NCBI RefSeq assembly: GCF_027667425.1
Contig: NZ_JAQEGR010000008.1
Location: 127,769-191,768 of the forward strand
DNA: 64,000 nucleotides
Direction: 5' to 3'
Source of the DNA: Fusicatenibacter saccharivorans
GTDB taxonomy: Bacteria > Bacillota > Clostridia > Lachnospirales > Lachnospiraceae
Shown here: positions 42,432-51,612 of the stretch, piece by piece
Layout: every line of letters begins with the position of its first letter
How positions within the stretch are numbered: position 1 is the stretch's first letter
Notes under the pieces: model-generated
What the model was told of the DNA's origin: nothing
Databases searched by the model: none
What the model saw: only the letters and a program-made list of their open reading frames with translations
Made by a program: the position numbers and the translations under genes

Positions 42432-43253
42432 ATGAACACGCAAATCATTGCCATTGCCAACCAGAAGGGCGGCGTTGGCAAAACCACCACCTGTGCCAAT
42501 CTTGGAATCGGTTTGGCGCAGGCCGGAAAGAAAGTCCTGCTGATTGACGGAGACCCGCAAGGAAGCCTGACGATCAGCCTGGGCAATCCCCAACCGGACA
42601 AGCTGCCCTTTACGCTGTCGGACGCTATGGGTCGTATCCTGATGGATGAGCCGCTTCGTCCCGGCGAGGGTATCCTGCACCACCCAGAGGGCGTAGACCT
42701 GATGCCTGCGGACATCCAGTTATCCGGTATGGAGGTATCTCTGGTAAATGCCATGAGCCGTGAGACTATCTTGCGGCAATATCTGGATACGCTGAAGGGA
42801 CAATACTCCCATATCCTCATCGACTGCCAGCCCTCCCTAGGGATGCTCACAGTCAATGCGCTGGCCGCTGCAAACAGGATCATAATTCCCGTTCAGGCGG
42901 AGTATCTGCCCGCCAAAGGGCTGGAACAGCTGCTCTCCACGGTAAACAAGGTAAAGCGGCAGATCAACCCCAAGCTCCAGATAGACGGTATCCTGCTGAC
43001 GATGGTGGACAGCCGAACCAACTTTGCCAAAGAGATTTCCTCGCTCCTGCGGGAGACCTATGGCAGCAAGATCAAAGTATTCGGCACAGAGATCCCCCAT
43101 TCTGTCCGGGCAAAGGAAATCAGCGCCGAGGGAAAAAGCATTTTTGCCCATGATCCCAGTGGCAAGGTGGCAGAGGGCTACAAAAATCTGACGAAGGAGG
43201 TGTTGAAACTTGAAAAGCAGCGCGAAAAAAATAGAGCTGGCCTCGGTAGATGA
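42432..43253 (+). CDS. ParA/Soj family partition ATPase
   Basis: 273 aa. Deviant Walker A in IANQKGGVGKTTTCANLG at the N-terminus, then LLIDGDPQGSLTISLG and HILIDCQPSLGMLTVNAL, the ParA/MinD pattern. Start ATG 42432 (GAGGTGA upstream); the open frame before it has no site. Works with ParB to stabilise the excised circular element. Its 3' end overlaps parB by 44 bp. Confidence 0.93.
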   Translation: MNTQIIAIANQKGGVGKTTTCANLGIGLAQAGKKVLLIDGDPQGSLTISLGNPQPDKLPFTLSDAMGRILMDEPLRPGEGILHHPEGVDLMPADIQLSGMEVSLVNAMSRETILRQYLDTLKGQYSHILIDCQPSLGMLTVNALAAANRIIIPVQAEYLPAKGLEQLLSTVNKVKRQINPKLQIDGILLTMVDSRTNFAKEISSLLRETYGSKIKVFGTEIPHSVRAKEISAEGKSIFAHDPSGKVAEGYKNLTKEVLKLEKQREKNRAGLGR

Positions 43254-44145
43254 TCTGTTCTCCACCGAAGAAGGCCGCCAGGATGCAAAGCTGGAAAAGA
43301 TTCAGGAAATTCCGCTGTCTGAACTGCATCCCTTTAGGAACCATCCATTCAAAGTCAAGGATGACGAAGCCATGATGGAGACCGCTGACAGTATCAAGCA
43401 GTATGGCGTTCTGGTTCCGGCCATTGCCCGACCGGACCCGGAGGGCGGTTATGAGCTGGTAGCCGGACACAGGCGGCACAGAGCCAGTGAACTGGCAGAA
43501 AAGGAGACCATGCCGGTCATTGTTCGGGATTTGGACGATGATGCCGCTACAATCATTATGGTTGACAGCAACTTGCAGCGAGAAAGCCTGCTCCCAAGCG
43601 AAAGGGCCTTTGCCTACAAAATGAAGCTGGAGGCCATGAAAAGACAGGCTGGCAGACCGAGTAAAGAAAATTGTTCCCAAGTTGGGAACGATTTTGGGAA
43701 GAAGTCCAGCGAGGTTTTGGCAGAGCAAGTAGGTCAGAGTAAAAACCAGATTTTTCGCTATATCCGTCTGACAGAGCTGATTTCTGAATTGATGGATATG
43801 GTGGATGAAAAGAAGATTGCCCTGAACCCTGCCTATGAACTGTCCTTTCTCAAAAAGGACGAACAGGTAGACCTGCTGGATGCCATGGACAGTGAGCAGG
43901 CTACCCCTTCCCTTTCCCAAGCCCAGCGGCTCAAGAAATACAGTCAGGAGGGGCATCTGACCCTCGATATGATGCGTGTCATCATGGGTGAGGAAAAGAA
44001 AAGTGATCTGGACCGAGTAACATTTACCTCTGACACTTTGCGGAAGTATTTCCCCAAAAGCTATACGCCCCAGCGGATGCAGGAAACCATCATCAAGCTG
44101 CTGGAGGCATGGCAGAAAAAGCGTCAGAGAGACCAGGAACGATGA
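43210..44145 (+). CDS. ParB/Spo0J family partition protein
   Basis: 311 aa, TTG start with AAGGAGGTG 7-8 nt upstream. ParB N-terminal domain with LHPFRNHPFKVKDDEAM, the CTP-binding arginine patch GHRRHRASELA, NLQRESLLPSERAFAYK, and a central helix-turn-helix (SSEVLAEQVGQSKNQIFRYI). Pairs with the ParA gene it overlaps. Confidence 0.93.
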   Translation: MKSSAKKIELASVDDLFSTEEGRQDAKLEKIQEIPLSELHPFRNHPFKVKDDEAMMETADSIKQYGVLVPAIARPDPEGGYELVAGHRRHRASELAEKETMPVIVRDLDDDAATIIMVDSNLQRESLLPSERAFAYKMKLEAMKRQAGRPSKENCSQVGNDFGKKSSEVLAEQVGQSKNQIFRYIRLTELISELMDMVDEKKIALNPAYELSFLKKDEQVDLLDAMDSEQATPSLSQAQRLKKYSQEGHLTLDMMRVIMGEEKKSDLDRVTFTSDTLRKYFPKSYTPQRMQETIIKLLEAWQKKRQRDQER

Positions 44146-44157
44146 AAGGAGCCGCCT

Positions 44158-44457
44158 ATGAGGGATATTTCAGCNNNNNNNNNNAGGGATATTTCAGCCC
44201 GTGAGCTGAAAGGACACAACATTCTCGCCGTAGAGAGGTTTTGGGATAACACCCGCTGGATGATCGAGTTTTCCGTCCTGCGTCCCAGCACTGCTTACGG
44301 AAGCCCCGGAGATGAAATGCGGTTGTTTTTGACTGAGGACGGGTATCAGGCCGCCCTGCAAAGCCAGCAGCGCCGGGAGATCAAGATCAAGCGTTACGCT
44401 CGTGTGATTGAGGGACATATCCTCGATTTCAAACCGGGAAAACGCCGCCGCTCATAA
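44158..44457 (+). CDS. Hypothetical ICE protein interrupted by an assembly gap
   Basis: About 99 aa as written, with four unknown codons from the N run. Without the gap artefact the protein would begin MRDISARELKGHNILAVERFW. The C-terminal part (MRLFLTEDGYQAALQSQQRR) is clearly related to the protein at 46413-46724 (TRLFLSDIGYEKALDSQAKG), so these are paralogues in the same element. No function known. Confidence 0.6.
   Translation: MRDISXXXXRDISARELKGHNILAVERFWDNTRWMIEFSVLRPSTAYGSPGDEMRLFLTEDGYQAALQSQQRREIKIKRYARVIEGHILDFKPGKRRRS
44175..44184. other. assembly gap (10 N)
   Basis: The same 14 bases, AGGGATATTTCAGC, stand directly left (44161-44174) and right (44185-44198) of the N run. This is what two contigs with an unmerged short overlap look like. 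Confidence 0.9.
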
Positions 44458-44480
44458 ACCCATACAACGAAAGGAAAGGA

Positions 44481-44672
44481 ATGACTATGTGTACGGTAAA
44501 GGAAATTCAAGAAGCAATCCGGGAAGATTGCAGATCTCAGCATGACATGGATTCAACGGATATTGACCGCGTGATGCAAACACTTCCTTTCGCCCAGGAT
44601 GAGCCATTTACAGAGGTGCGTCCCCAAAAGCCGCTGTTTTGGTTCTATGCAAGAAAATTTGAAAAGCGCTAA
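44481..44672 (+). CDS. Small hypothetical ICE protein
   Basis: 63 aa (MTMCTVKEIQEAIREDC...), mixed charge, two predicted helices and a conserved-looking end PLFWFYARKFEKR. AAAGGAAAGGA precedes the start. No recognised family. A terminator follows directly. Confidence 0.6.
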   Translation: MTMCTVKEIQEAIREDCRSQHDMDSTDIDRVMQTLPFAQDEPFTEVRPQKPLFWFYARKFEKR

Positions 44673-44675
44673 ACA

Positions 44676-44710
44676 CCGCAATTTTTTGAAATGAGGATTG
44701 CGGTTTTTTT
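44676..44710 (+). terminator. intrinsic terminator
   Basis: CCGCAAT (44676-44682) pairs with ATTGCGG (44697-44703), then T7. Confidence 0.75.
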
Positions 44711-44739
44711 GTACCCAAAATTCGGAAGGAGTGAGGTCG

Positions 44740-45609
44740 ATGGCCGTTTTTCGCATTGAACGGACCCGTGATTATACTGTGATGAGCAATCATCATTTAC
44801 GAAATGCAAACCTGTCGTTAAAAGCCAAGGGGCTGCTTTCCATGATGCTGTCTTTGCCAGAGGACTGGAACTACACCACCCGTGGCCTTGCAAAGATCTG
44901 TAAGGAGGGCGTGGATGCCATCGGTGCTGCCCTGCGTGAACTGGAAGGAGCCGGATATATCGTGCGCCATCAGAGACGCGATAAAAGTGGGCGGATCACA
45001 GATACCGAGTATGTCATCTATGAACAGCCCCAGCCAGATATGTCCCAGCCGGATACGGCTTCACCAGATACGGAAAACCCGGATATGGTAAAACCGGATA
45101 CGGAAAAGCCCGCAGAATTAAATATAGAGAAATCAAATACAGAAAAATCAATTACTTATGGATCAAGTACCGATTCCATTCCCTTCCGGGAAACAGCGGC
45201 GGAAAGACCGCCGGAACGGAAAGGAAGGGATGCGATGTCTGTCACAGAGATAGAAAATTATCGGGAGTTGATTTTGGAGAATATCGAGTATGACTGCTTG
45301 AAGCAGCGTTATCCTCTCTACCTGGATGACCTGAATGAGATCGTAGAGCTGTTGGTCGAAACGGTCTGTGCCAAACGAAAGACCACCCGGATCTCTGGGG
45401 CAGACTTCCCTCACGAGATCGTGCGTTCCCGTTTTTTGAAACTGGACAGCTCCCACATCGAGTTTGTCATGGACTGTCTGCAAAAGAATACCACCCAGGT
45501 ACGCAACATGAAGCAGTACCTGCTTGCGGTGCTGTTCAATGCGCCTACCACCATGAATAACCACTACACTTCACTGGTCAATCACGATATGCACGCAGGC
45601 GGCTGGTAA
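44740..45609 (+). CDS. Replication initiator-like protein (RepA_N-type N-terminus, DUF6017-like)
   Basis: 289 aa from the ATG at 44740 (AAGGAG upstream). Residues 1-100 form a winged helix: FRIERTRDYTVMSNHHLRN, LSLKAKGLLSMMLSLPEDWNY and TTRGLAKICKEGVDAIGAAL. A spacer of PDT/PDM repeats (DMSQPDTASPDTENPDM) follows, then a helical C-terminal domain with DFPHEIVRSRFLKLDSSHIE. This arrangement is common downstream of parAB in clostridial conjugative elements and is thought to start replication of the circular form. Confidence 0.75.
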   Translation: MAVFRIERTRDYTVMSNHHLRNANLSLKAKGLLSMMLSLPEDWNYTTRGLAKICKEGVDAIGAALRELEGAGYIVRHQRRDKSGRITDTEYVIYEQPQPDMSQPDTASPDTENPDMVKPDTEKPAELNIEKSNTEKSITYGSSTDSIPFRETAAERPPERKGRDAMSVTEIENYRELILENIEYDCLKQRYPLYLDDLNEIVELLVETVCAKRKTTRISGADFPHEIVRSRFLKLDSSHIEFVMDCLQKNTTQVRNMKQYLLAVLFNAPTTMNNHYTSLVNHDMHAGGW

Positions 45610-45643
45610 AGGCCGCCTTTTATCATGCCAAAGGAGGCACGAC

Positions 45644-46390
45644 ATGAACCAGATGGAAATTTTCAAAAACCCGGAGTTTGGCAGTATCCGTGTCATTGAG
45701 GAAAACGGCAAATACTTGTTCAGCGGAACGGATGTGGCTGCTGCGCTGGGGTACAGTAATCCCCGCGATGCAATTATCCGCCATTGTAGGTATGTCGTGA
45801 AACGCGACGCACCTCACCCACAAAGCCTCGACCGCAAAATCAGTATGACTTTTATCCCAGAAGGCGATTTGTACCGCCTAATCGTTCACAGCAAATTGCC
45901 ATCGGCAGAGCGGTTTGAACAGTGGGTATTCGATGAGGTCTTGCCTACTATTCGTAAGCACGGGGCCTATCTCACAAAAGAGAAGCTGTGGGAGGTTGCC
46001 ACTTCCCCGGAGGCTCTGATGAAGCTCTGCTCAGACTTGTTGGCTGAGCGTGAAGCGAATATTTCTCTGCGTAAGGAAAATGCACAGCTGGAGGGCAAAG
46101 CCGCTTTCTATGACCTGTTCATCGACTTAAAGCACAGCACCAATCTCAGGACTACCGCCAAAGAGTTGGATGTCCCGGAGCGCCGGTTTGTTCGGTTTCT
46201 GATAGAACGGCGGTTTGTGTACCGCACGGCATCCGGCAATGTGCTGCCTTATGCCAATGTGAAAAATGCAGGGCTGTTTTGCGTCAAAGACTACTGCAAC
46301 CACGGTCATACCGGTTCCTACACGCTGGTCACGCCCCAGGGCAAGCTCTATTTTGCTCAGCTGCGGGAGATGATCTTGCTGGTCTTATAA
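45644..46390 (+). CDS. Phage-type antirepressor, BRO-N plus KilA-C domains
   Basis: 248 aa. N-terminal BRO domain (IRVIEENGKYLFSGTDVAAA, LGYSNPRDAIIRHC, FIPEGDLYRLIVHSKLPSAE, WVFDEVLPTIRKHGAYL), a helical linker, and a C-terminal KilAC-like domain (TAKELDVPERRFVRFLIERR, VLPYANVKNAGLF). AAAGGAGG precedes the ATG. Such proteins counter repressors in phages; here it may tune the ICE regulatory state. Confidence 0.85.
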   Translation: MNQMEIFKNPEFGSIRVIEENGKYLFSGTDVAAALGYSNPRDAIIRHCRYVVKRDAPHPQSLDRKISMTFIPEGDLYRLIVHSKLPSAERFEQWVFDEVLPTIRKHGAYLTKEKLWEVATSPEALMKLCSDLLAEREANISLRKENAQLEGKAAFYDLFIDLKHSTNLRTTAKELDVPERRFVRFLIERRFVYRTASGNVLPYANVKNAGLFCVKDYCNHGHTGSYTLVTPQGKLYFAQLREMILLVL

Positions 46391-46412
46391 GAACAGAAAG
46401 GAAGTGGGTTTT

Positions 46413-46724
46413 ATGCAGGAAGGAAAAACAATCGGTCAGCTGATGGAGGAAATGCGTCAGAAAGCCGGGGCGCAGAACTATCACGGCCATGACTACATGG
46501 ATCTTCAGCGATTTGCGGAGAACACCCGGCACATGATTATTTTTGATGTGCTGACGAATGACTCCCCGGTGGGCTGGAAAGGAGAACGAACCCGCCTGTT
46601 TTTGTCAGATATAGGCTATGAAAAAGCTCTGGACAGTCAGGCAAAGGGGCAGATCAAGATTCTCAGCCATGCAAAGGTCAGAAATGGAGATTTGTTTTAT
46701 GACCACAAAGAACAGATACGATAG
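46413..46724 (+). CDS. Hypothetical ICE protein, paralogue of 44158-44457
   Basis: 103 aa (MQEGKTIGQLMEEMRQKAG...). Middle part DYMDLQRFAENTRHMIIFDVL and RLFLSDIGYEKALDSQAKG align by eye with ERFWDNTRWMIEFSVL and RLFLTEDGYQAALQSQQRR of the earlier gene. ATG 46413 after AAAGGAAG. Function unknown. Confidence 0.65.
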   Translation: MQEGKTIGQLMEEMRQKAGAQNYHGHDYMDLQRFAENTRHMIIFDVLTNDSPVGWKGERTRLFLSDIGYEKALDSQAKGQIKILSHAKVRNGDLFYDHKEQIR

Positions 46725-46736
46725 GAGGAATCTGAT

Positions 46737-47156
46737 ATGAATGAGGAAAAGAAAGTCCCCTTCAAGTGGGAATATGGGGAAGAAACCATATCGCTGCAAC
46801 TTGGGATGTATGCGAATAATCAGCGGCTTTATATCGGCATGATTACCCATACAGAAGATGGAGCAGAACCGTTTGCAGATATGACGGTGAACCTACCGGG
46901 ATATTCCCTGGACCCCGGAGAGGCGTTTATTTCCGGTGACATCAGCAAGGACCTGCTGCGATTCATCAAAGAGAACAAATTGGGGAAGGTGCTTCCCTAT
47001 CAGGTGCAGTCCGGTTATGGAAAATATTCTGCCGTTGCCTTTGATCTGGAGAAGTTGAAGGTATTTGATCCCAAAGGTGTGGCAGAGTTTCGGGAAGAGT
47101 GGAATTTGCCGGATAAGAAGCCGGTAAAGAAAAAGAGCCGCGGGATGGAGCGATGA
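46737..47156 (+). CDS. DUF4313-like ICE protein
   Basis: 139 aa. Acidic and aromatic sequence with WEYGEETISLQLGMYANNQR, LYIGMITHTEDG and DLTVNLP-like DMTVNLPGYSLDPGEAFI, resembling DUF4313 proteins found in Firmicutes conjugative elements. C-terminus very basic (KKPVKKKSRGMER). AGGAGG ahead of ATG. Role unknown. Confidence 0.6.
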   Translation: MNEEKKVPFKWEYGEETISLQLGMYANNQRLYIGMITHTEDGAEPFADMTVNLPGYSLDPGEAFISGDISKDLLRFIKENKLGKVLPYQVQSGYGKYSAVAFDLEKLKVFDPKGVAEFREEWNLPDKKPVKKKSRGMER

Positions 47157-47242
47157 AGAAATATTTTCTCCGGCGGCTGGTGGTCCCGCCTTAGAAGAAA
47201 ATGCACCACCCCTGCACATTTTGTGGAAAGGAGGCGATGAAA

Positions 47243-47743
47243 ATGCAGGAAGAAGTGGAAAACAGAACTTTAACGCTGGTTGTCAGTGGAACAAAGTTCA
47301 CCGGCAGGCTGCTCAAAGCCGCCATCAGCAAGTACATGGCCCACCGCAAGGAAAAGAAGCTGCAAAAGCAAAGAAGCCGTGACGCTCCTGTGACACCCCA
47401 CGGAAAACAGACCGTCAAGCAGCTCATTGGTCAGAATCAGGGGATCTCCAATATCGAGATCACAGACCCTTCCATCAAGGAATTTGAGAAGATCGCCCGG
47501 AAATATGGTGTGGACTATGCGGTGAAGAAAGACCGCAGTAGCTCCCCACCCAAGTACCTGATCTTTTTCAAAGGCCGTGACGCCGATGCGCTGACCGCTG
47601 CATTTACCGAGTACACCAGCAAAAAGGTCAAGAAGGCCGAGAAAACAGAACGCCCGTCTGTGCTGGCAAAACTCAGTCAGTTCAAAGAGATGGTCAAAAA
47701 TGCCGTGGTGGACCGCACCAAGCGAAAGGAGCTGGAACGATGA
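47243..47743 (+). CDS. PcfB family protein
   Basis: 166 aa. Contains TGRLLKAAISKYMAHRKEKK, GQNQGISNIEITDPSIKEFE and KYLIFFKGRDADALTAAFTEY, the pattern of PcfB/DUF3801, an accessory factor that works with the relaxase and the PcfC/VirD4 coupling protein. AAAGGAGG (47226-47233) is 9 nt from the ATG at 47243; ATG 47237 is too close. Its last codon overlaps the coupling-protein start (ATGA). Confidence 0.85.
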   Translation: MQEEVENRTLTLVVSGTKFTGRLLKAAISKYMAHRKEKKLQKQRSRDAPVTPHGKQTVKQLIGQNQGISNIEITDPSIKEFEKIARKYGVDYAVKKDRSSSPPKYLIFFKGRDADALTAAFTEYTSKKVKKAEKTERPSVLAKLSQFKEMVKNAVVDRTKRKELER

Positions 47744-49380
47744 AAAAGCAGTTTGACATCAAAAAGCTCGTTTTGCTGAACCTGCCCTATCTCCTGATGG
47801 GGCTGTTTACTACCAACTTCGGGGAGGCATGGCGACTGGCTCAGGGGGCAAATGCTTCAGAGAAATTCCTTTCTCTGTTTGCTGTCCTGCCTGGGGCGCT
47901 GCAAAGCTTCTGGCCCAGCCTGCACCCGCTGGATCTGCTGGTGGGGCTGTGCTGCGGTGCTGGCCTGCGTCTGGCGGTGTATCTCAAAAGTAAAAACGCC
48001 AAGAAGTACCGTCACGGCATGGAGTATGGTTCTGCCCGTTGGGGAACCCGTGAGGATATTGCTCCCTACATCGACCCGGTGTTCCAGAACAATGTCATTC
48101 TCACAAAAACCGAAAGCCTGACCATGAACAGCCGCCCCAAGGACCCAAAGACCGCCAGAAACAAAAATGTGCTGGTGATCGGCGGCTCCGGTTCCGGTAA
48201 GACCCGCTTCTGGCTCAAACCAAATCTGATGCAGATGCACAGTTCTTATGTGGTCACAGACCCAAAGGGAACCATTTTGGTGGAGTGCGGGAAAATGCTC
48301 CAAAGGGGCGCACCCAAACTGGGAAAGGACGGAAAGCCCATGAAGGATAAGCACGGCAAGGTCATTTATGAGCCTTACCGGATCAAGGTCCTCAATACCA
48401 TCAACTTCAAGAAATCCATGCACTATAACCCTTTCGCCTATATCCATAGCGAAAAGGACATATTGAAGCTGGTCACGACGCTGATCGCCAATACCAAAGG
48501 CGAAGGCAAGGCCGGAGACGATTTCTGGGTCAAGGCAGAAACGCTTCTCTATTGTGCGCTCATTGGCTATATCCACTATGAGGCTCCGGTGGAGGAGCAG
48601 AACTTCTCCACCCTTATTGAGTTCATCAACGCCATGGAGGTCCGGGAGGATGACGAGGAGTTCAAAAATCCCGTGGATCTGATGTTTGACGCATTGGAAG
48701 CAGAAAAGCCAAACCACTTTGCGGTGCGCCAGTATAAGAAATATAAGCTGGCGGCAGGAAAAACAGCCAAGTCGATCCTGATTTCCTGTGGTGCGCGCCT
48801 TGCGGTATTCGACATTGCAGAGCTGCGTGAGGTCACAGCCTATGATGAGCTGGAGCTGGACACTCTGGGAGACCAGAAAACTGCCCTGTTCCTCATTATG
48901 AGTGATACAGATGACAGCTTTAACTTCCTGATCTCTATGTGCTACACCCAGCTGTTTAATCTGCTCTGCGAAAAAGCCGACGATGTGTATGGCGGCAGGC
49001 TCCCGGTCCATGTGCGCTGTCTCATTGACGAGTGCGCCAATATCGGCCAGATCCCTAAGCTGGAAAAGCTGGTGGCCACCATCCGAAGCCGTGAGATTTC
49101 CGCCTGTCTGGTGTTGCAGGCACAGAGTCAGCTGAAGGCGATCTATAAGGATAACGCAGATACCATCATCGGCAACATGGATACTTCCATCTTCCTGGGC
49201 GGTAAGGAGCCAACCACCCTCAAGGAGCTGGCTGCCGTGCTGGGAAAGGAAACCATCGACACCTACAACACCGGAGAGAGCCGTGGGCGTGAAACTTCCC
49301 ACTCTCTCAACTATCAAAAGTTGGGGAAAGATATGCCATACTTGTTCGTGAAGAGTTCAGTTGCCTTGAATTTATCATGA
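47740..49380 (+). pseudogene. VirD4/TraG-type coupling protein (T4CP), 5' part, split by an IME
   Basis: 546 codons are open here, but only the first 530 belong to the protein. Two N-terminal membrane segments (LVLLNLPYLLMGLF and LDLLVGLCCGAGLRLAVYL), Walker A VIGGSGSGKTRFW, Walker B VRCLIDECANIGQIP and the C-terminal block IIGNMDTSIFLGGKEPTTL identify the hexameric ATPase that brings relaxase-DNA to the secretion channel. After NYQKLGK the sequence changes to an unrelated 16-codon tail (DMPYLFVKSSV...) at 49330; the missing 79 residues resume at 60268. The protein made here lacks its end and is probably inactive until the inserted element excises. Confidence 0.9.
49330..49358 (+). repeat. 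left terminal inverted repeat of the IME (attL half)
   Basis: Read inward the end is GATATGCCATACTTGT then TCGTGAAGAGTTC. The other end, read inward from 60269, is TCTTTGCCACATTGT then CAAGTGATGAATTC. Shared blocks are TGCCA, TTGT, GTGA and TTC in the same order, with one small gap. Confidence 0.6.
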
Positions 49381-49432
49381 ACAGGGACACGATCAACTGG
49401 ATTCTGAAATAACTGAATACAGGAGGTCGAAC

Positions 49433-49810
49433 ATGGAGCATTTACCAAAGAAAATCCATCAAAACGGAATCAGCTACACGCTGGTGGGAGACTACTACAT
49501 CCCCGATCTGGAGCTACCGGAGGAAAGCCGCCCCATTGGGCGGTGGGGCCGGATGCACAAAGCGTTTCTGCAAGAACACCGGCCCGGCCAGTACAATGCC
49601 CTGCTTCTGTCGGGAAAACTCTGGACATATCTTGCTGACCTGAACGAACAGGCCGCTGACCGGCTGGCGTGTATCGTCTCGCAGATGCAGGAGGCGGAGG
49701 GTGTCACCGAGGAACTGAAAGCCCGTGACCAGCTTGCGTGGGTCGGGGGCATGAACAGCATTCGCAGCCGAGCAGAGGAAATCATCCTCTCTGAGATGAT
49801 TTTTGTTTAA
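49433..49810 (+). CDS. tnpV: TnpV family transposon protein
   Basis: 125 aa, first gene inside the left end of the IME. Sequence blocks ISYTLVGDYYIPDLELPEE, RPIGRWGRMHKAFLQEHRP and LWTYLADLNEQAADRL match the TnpV family found in Tn4451-type mobilizable elements. AGGAGG precedes the ATG. Its biochemical role is not settled; it is a marker for this class of elements. Confidence 0.85.
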   Translation: MEHLPKKIHQNGISYTLVGDYYIPDLELPEESRPIGRWGRMHKAFLQEHRPGQYNALLLSGKLWTYLADLNEQAADRLACIVSQMQEAEGVTEELKARDQLAWVGGMNSIRSRAEEIILSEMIFV

Positions 49811-49824
49811 GGAGGTGCCTGTCT

Positions 49825-50007
49825 ATGAGATACCGTATCGAATACGCCGATGGGCGTTATTGTAACTTTGCCAACGGCAGGGCTGAGCTGCTGAAATGGC
49901 TGAAACTGCTGAAGCAAGAGGAAATCTCCGACATCCGCAAAGTATATAAAAGCGGTGTGTCAGATTCCGTCCTGGAAACATACCGGAATTATATCCGCCC
50001 AGCATAA
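49825..50007 (+). CDS. Small hypothetical protein of the IME
   Basis: 60 aa (MRYRIEYADGRYCNFANGR...), helical end VSDSVLETYRNYIRPA. AAGGAGGTG stands 11 nt before ATG 49825 and the gene is 14 bp after tnpV. No recognised domain. Confidence 0.6.
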   Translation: MRYRIEYADGRYCNFANGRAELLKWLKLLKQEEISDIRKVYKSGVSDSVLETYRNYIRPA

Positions 50008-50019
50008 GGAGGGGCGCTT

Positions 50020-50322
50020 ATGGGTACAGATATAGAAAAATTGGTTGATTTGATGATTCAGGAGCGGATGCAGAGCCAGTTTGCTAAGTGGCGGGAGGCA
50101 GAAACCGGCACGGAGAAAAAAGAGGACTGCCTTCGCTTGGAAAACGAGTATGAAAAAGCAATCAGCGCATTGTCTGAGGAACAGAAGGACGCTGTAAGAC
50201 ACTACTGTGATTCTATTTTCGATTCTGGTGCAGAAAGCGAGTGCTTCTTTTACCGGCTGGGCCTCAAAGATGGCATCCGTCTCTGGAAGTTTATGAAAAA
50301 GCTGATGAAAACGGTCAGCTAA
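50020..50322 (+). CDS. Hypothetical helical protein of the IME
   Basis: 100 aa, acidic and all-helical in appearance (MIQERMQSQFAKWREAETG, EYEKAISALSEEQKDAVRHY, YRLGLKDGIRLWKFMKKL). AGGAGG precedes the ATG; it follows the previous small gene by 12 bp, so tnpV and both small genes form one unit ending at a terminator. Function unknown. Confidence 0.6.
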   Translation: MGTDIEKLVDLMIQERMQSQFAKWREAETGTEKKEDCLRLENEYEKAISALSEEQKDAVRHYCDSIFDSGAESECFFYRLGLKDGIRLWKFMKKLMKTVS

Positions 50323-50364
50323 CGGATGTATAACCACATATTTTATTCCGCCCACAAACGGGTC

Positions 50365-50399
50365 GAAAGCCGTCCAACGGTACAGATTGGGCGGCTTTC
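50365..50399. terminator. terminator between convergent IME genes
   Basis: GAAAGCCGTCC (50365-50375) pairs with GGGCGGCTTTC (50389-50399), one G-T pair. Short T/A runs flank it. Confidence 0.55.
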
Positions 50400-50402
50400 C
50401 TG

Positions 50403-51251
50403 TTATCTGCGTTTCTTCCGCTTGGGCGCATAGTACGGCTGCGGCTTGGCCTTTCCTCTCATGTTGTTGGGATTTTTGAGCATTTTGGACAGGCTCAGTA
50501 TCCGCAAAAATGCAGAGAAGTCCTCTGAGGAAATCTTCTCGAAGGGTATCTGCATTCTGTCGCAAAATTCGTGGATTACCACTTCCTCTTGGCTGCCCTG
50601 TTCGAGCGCCTGTTCAAACTTTTCCTTGACGTCATCCAGCGTGGGCTGCGGGTCGGCGGTGGTCTTGTCCTTGCGGTGTGCTTCCCGGATGTCCCGGACG
50701 ATGCTGTCCAGATCATCGTGCATGACATGGCTGTAAAAATCGCTTTCCTGCACCTGCCCCAGTTCCAGCGTCCGCATATAGAGGTCATCTTCTCCGGGCG
50801 CATACTTGCTCATGACGGTCTGCCGGGTGGCCTCCAACACCAGATTCATCTGCTCCACCCGCATATTGGCGATCTGGTCGATGCAGATTTCCATATCTAT
50901 CATCAGCCGCCGGAAATTCGGGTGGGCAGCCAGTTCGCAGAGAAGCCGGTTGTTGATTTTGCCGCTGCTCAAAAGTTCCACCATATCATCACTCAGATGC
51001 AGAGATTGAAGTTCTGTGTTTGGGTGATTTTTATTTTCCGTCAGCCCCATCAGATAGTCGGTGGACACGCCGTAAAAGTCCGCCAGCGTTGCAATCGCAA
51101 ACGGGCTGATGTCCTTGTAGTCATCGGTTTCGTATTTTCCCAGCGCGGATTTAGACAGGCCGGTCTGCTCCGCCAGTTGTTCCAGCGTCAGGTGCTTGTC
51201 CACCACCCGCAGGTCTTTGAGCCGCTCCGGGATTGTCAGCTTTGCGTACAT
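50403..51251 (-). CDS. XRE-family transcriptional regulator
   Basis: 282 aa. N-terminal lambda-repressor-like helix-turn-helix (LTLEQLAEQTGLSKSALGKYE and AIATLADFYGVSTDYLMGL), followed by a long helical domain of unknown role and a very basic tail (YYAPKRKKRR). ATG 51251 with GAGGGGG upstream. The only leftward gene in the IME backbone; likely the master repressor of element transfer genes (inference from position). Confidence 0.88.
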   Translation of the reverse strand: MYAKLTIPERLKDLRVVDKHLTLEQLAEQTGLSKSALGKYETDDYKDISPFAIATLADFYGVSTDYLMGLTENKNHPNTELQSLHLSDDMVELLSSGKINNRLLCELAAHPNFRRLMIDMEICIDQIANMRVEQMNLVLEATRQTVMSKYAPGEDDLYMRTLELGQVQESDFYSHVMHDDLDSIVRDIREAHRKDKTTADPQPTLDDVKEKFEQALEQGSQEEVVIHEFCDRMQIPFEKISSEDFSAFLRILSLSKMLKNPNNMRGKAKPQPYYAPKRKKRR

Positions 51252-51612
51252 CCAAAGCCCCCTCTCTCGTTATCTTTTTCAGTGATTACACCCATTATAG
51301 CACGATTCCATAAGCGTGGAAATATGCGGATTTCGAGCGTTTTTCCGACGTTTTGGATATACGGGAAAGGGCCTCTTTTTTCGGTAAACTGGTTCTTGCA
51401 GACAGGCACAGAACCTTGAAAATCGAATGACCGGCTGCAAGGGGTATGGCCTCCGGGGAAGTGACGCCAGGACAGAAATCGAGCACACCAAAGAGGCCGA
51501 TACGCCGGGAGAAATTCCGGGCAGGAGCGGCTTGCAGGCAGACCGGCGGACAGGAAACAAGTTTATCATGCGGGGCGCATGGCTCCGCAGCAAAGAAATG
51601 GAGGAAATCATT

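Noticed and set aside
49331..49411. In-frame stretch ending SCLEFIMNRDTINWILK and stop at the left end of the IME
   Set aside because: Too short to name and has no start; may be a remnant or read from the circular form only.
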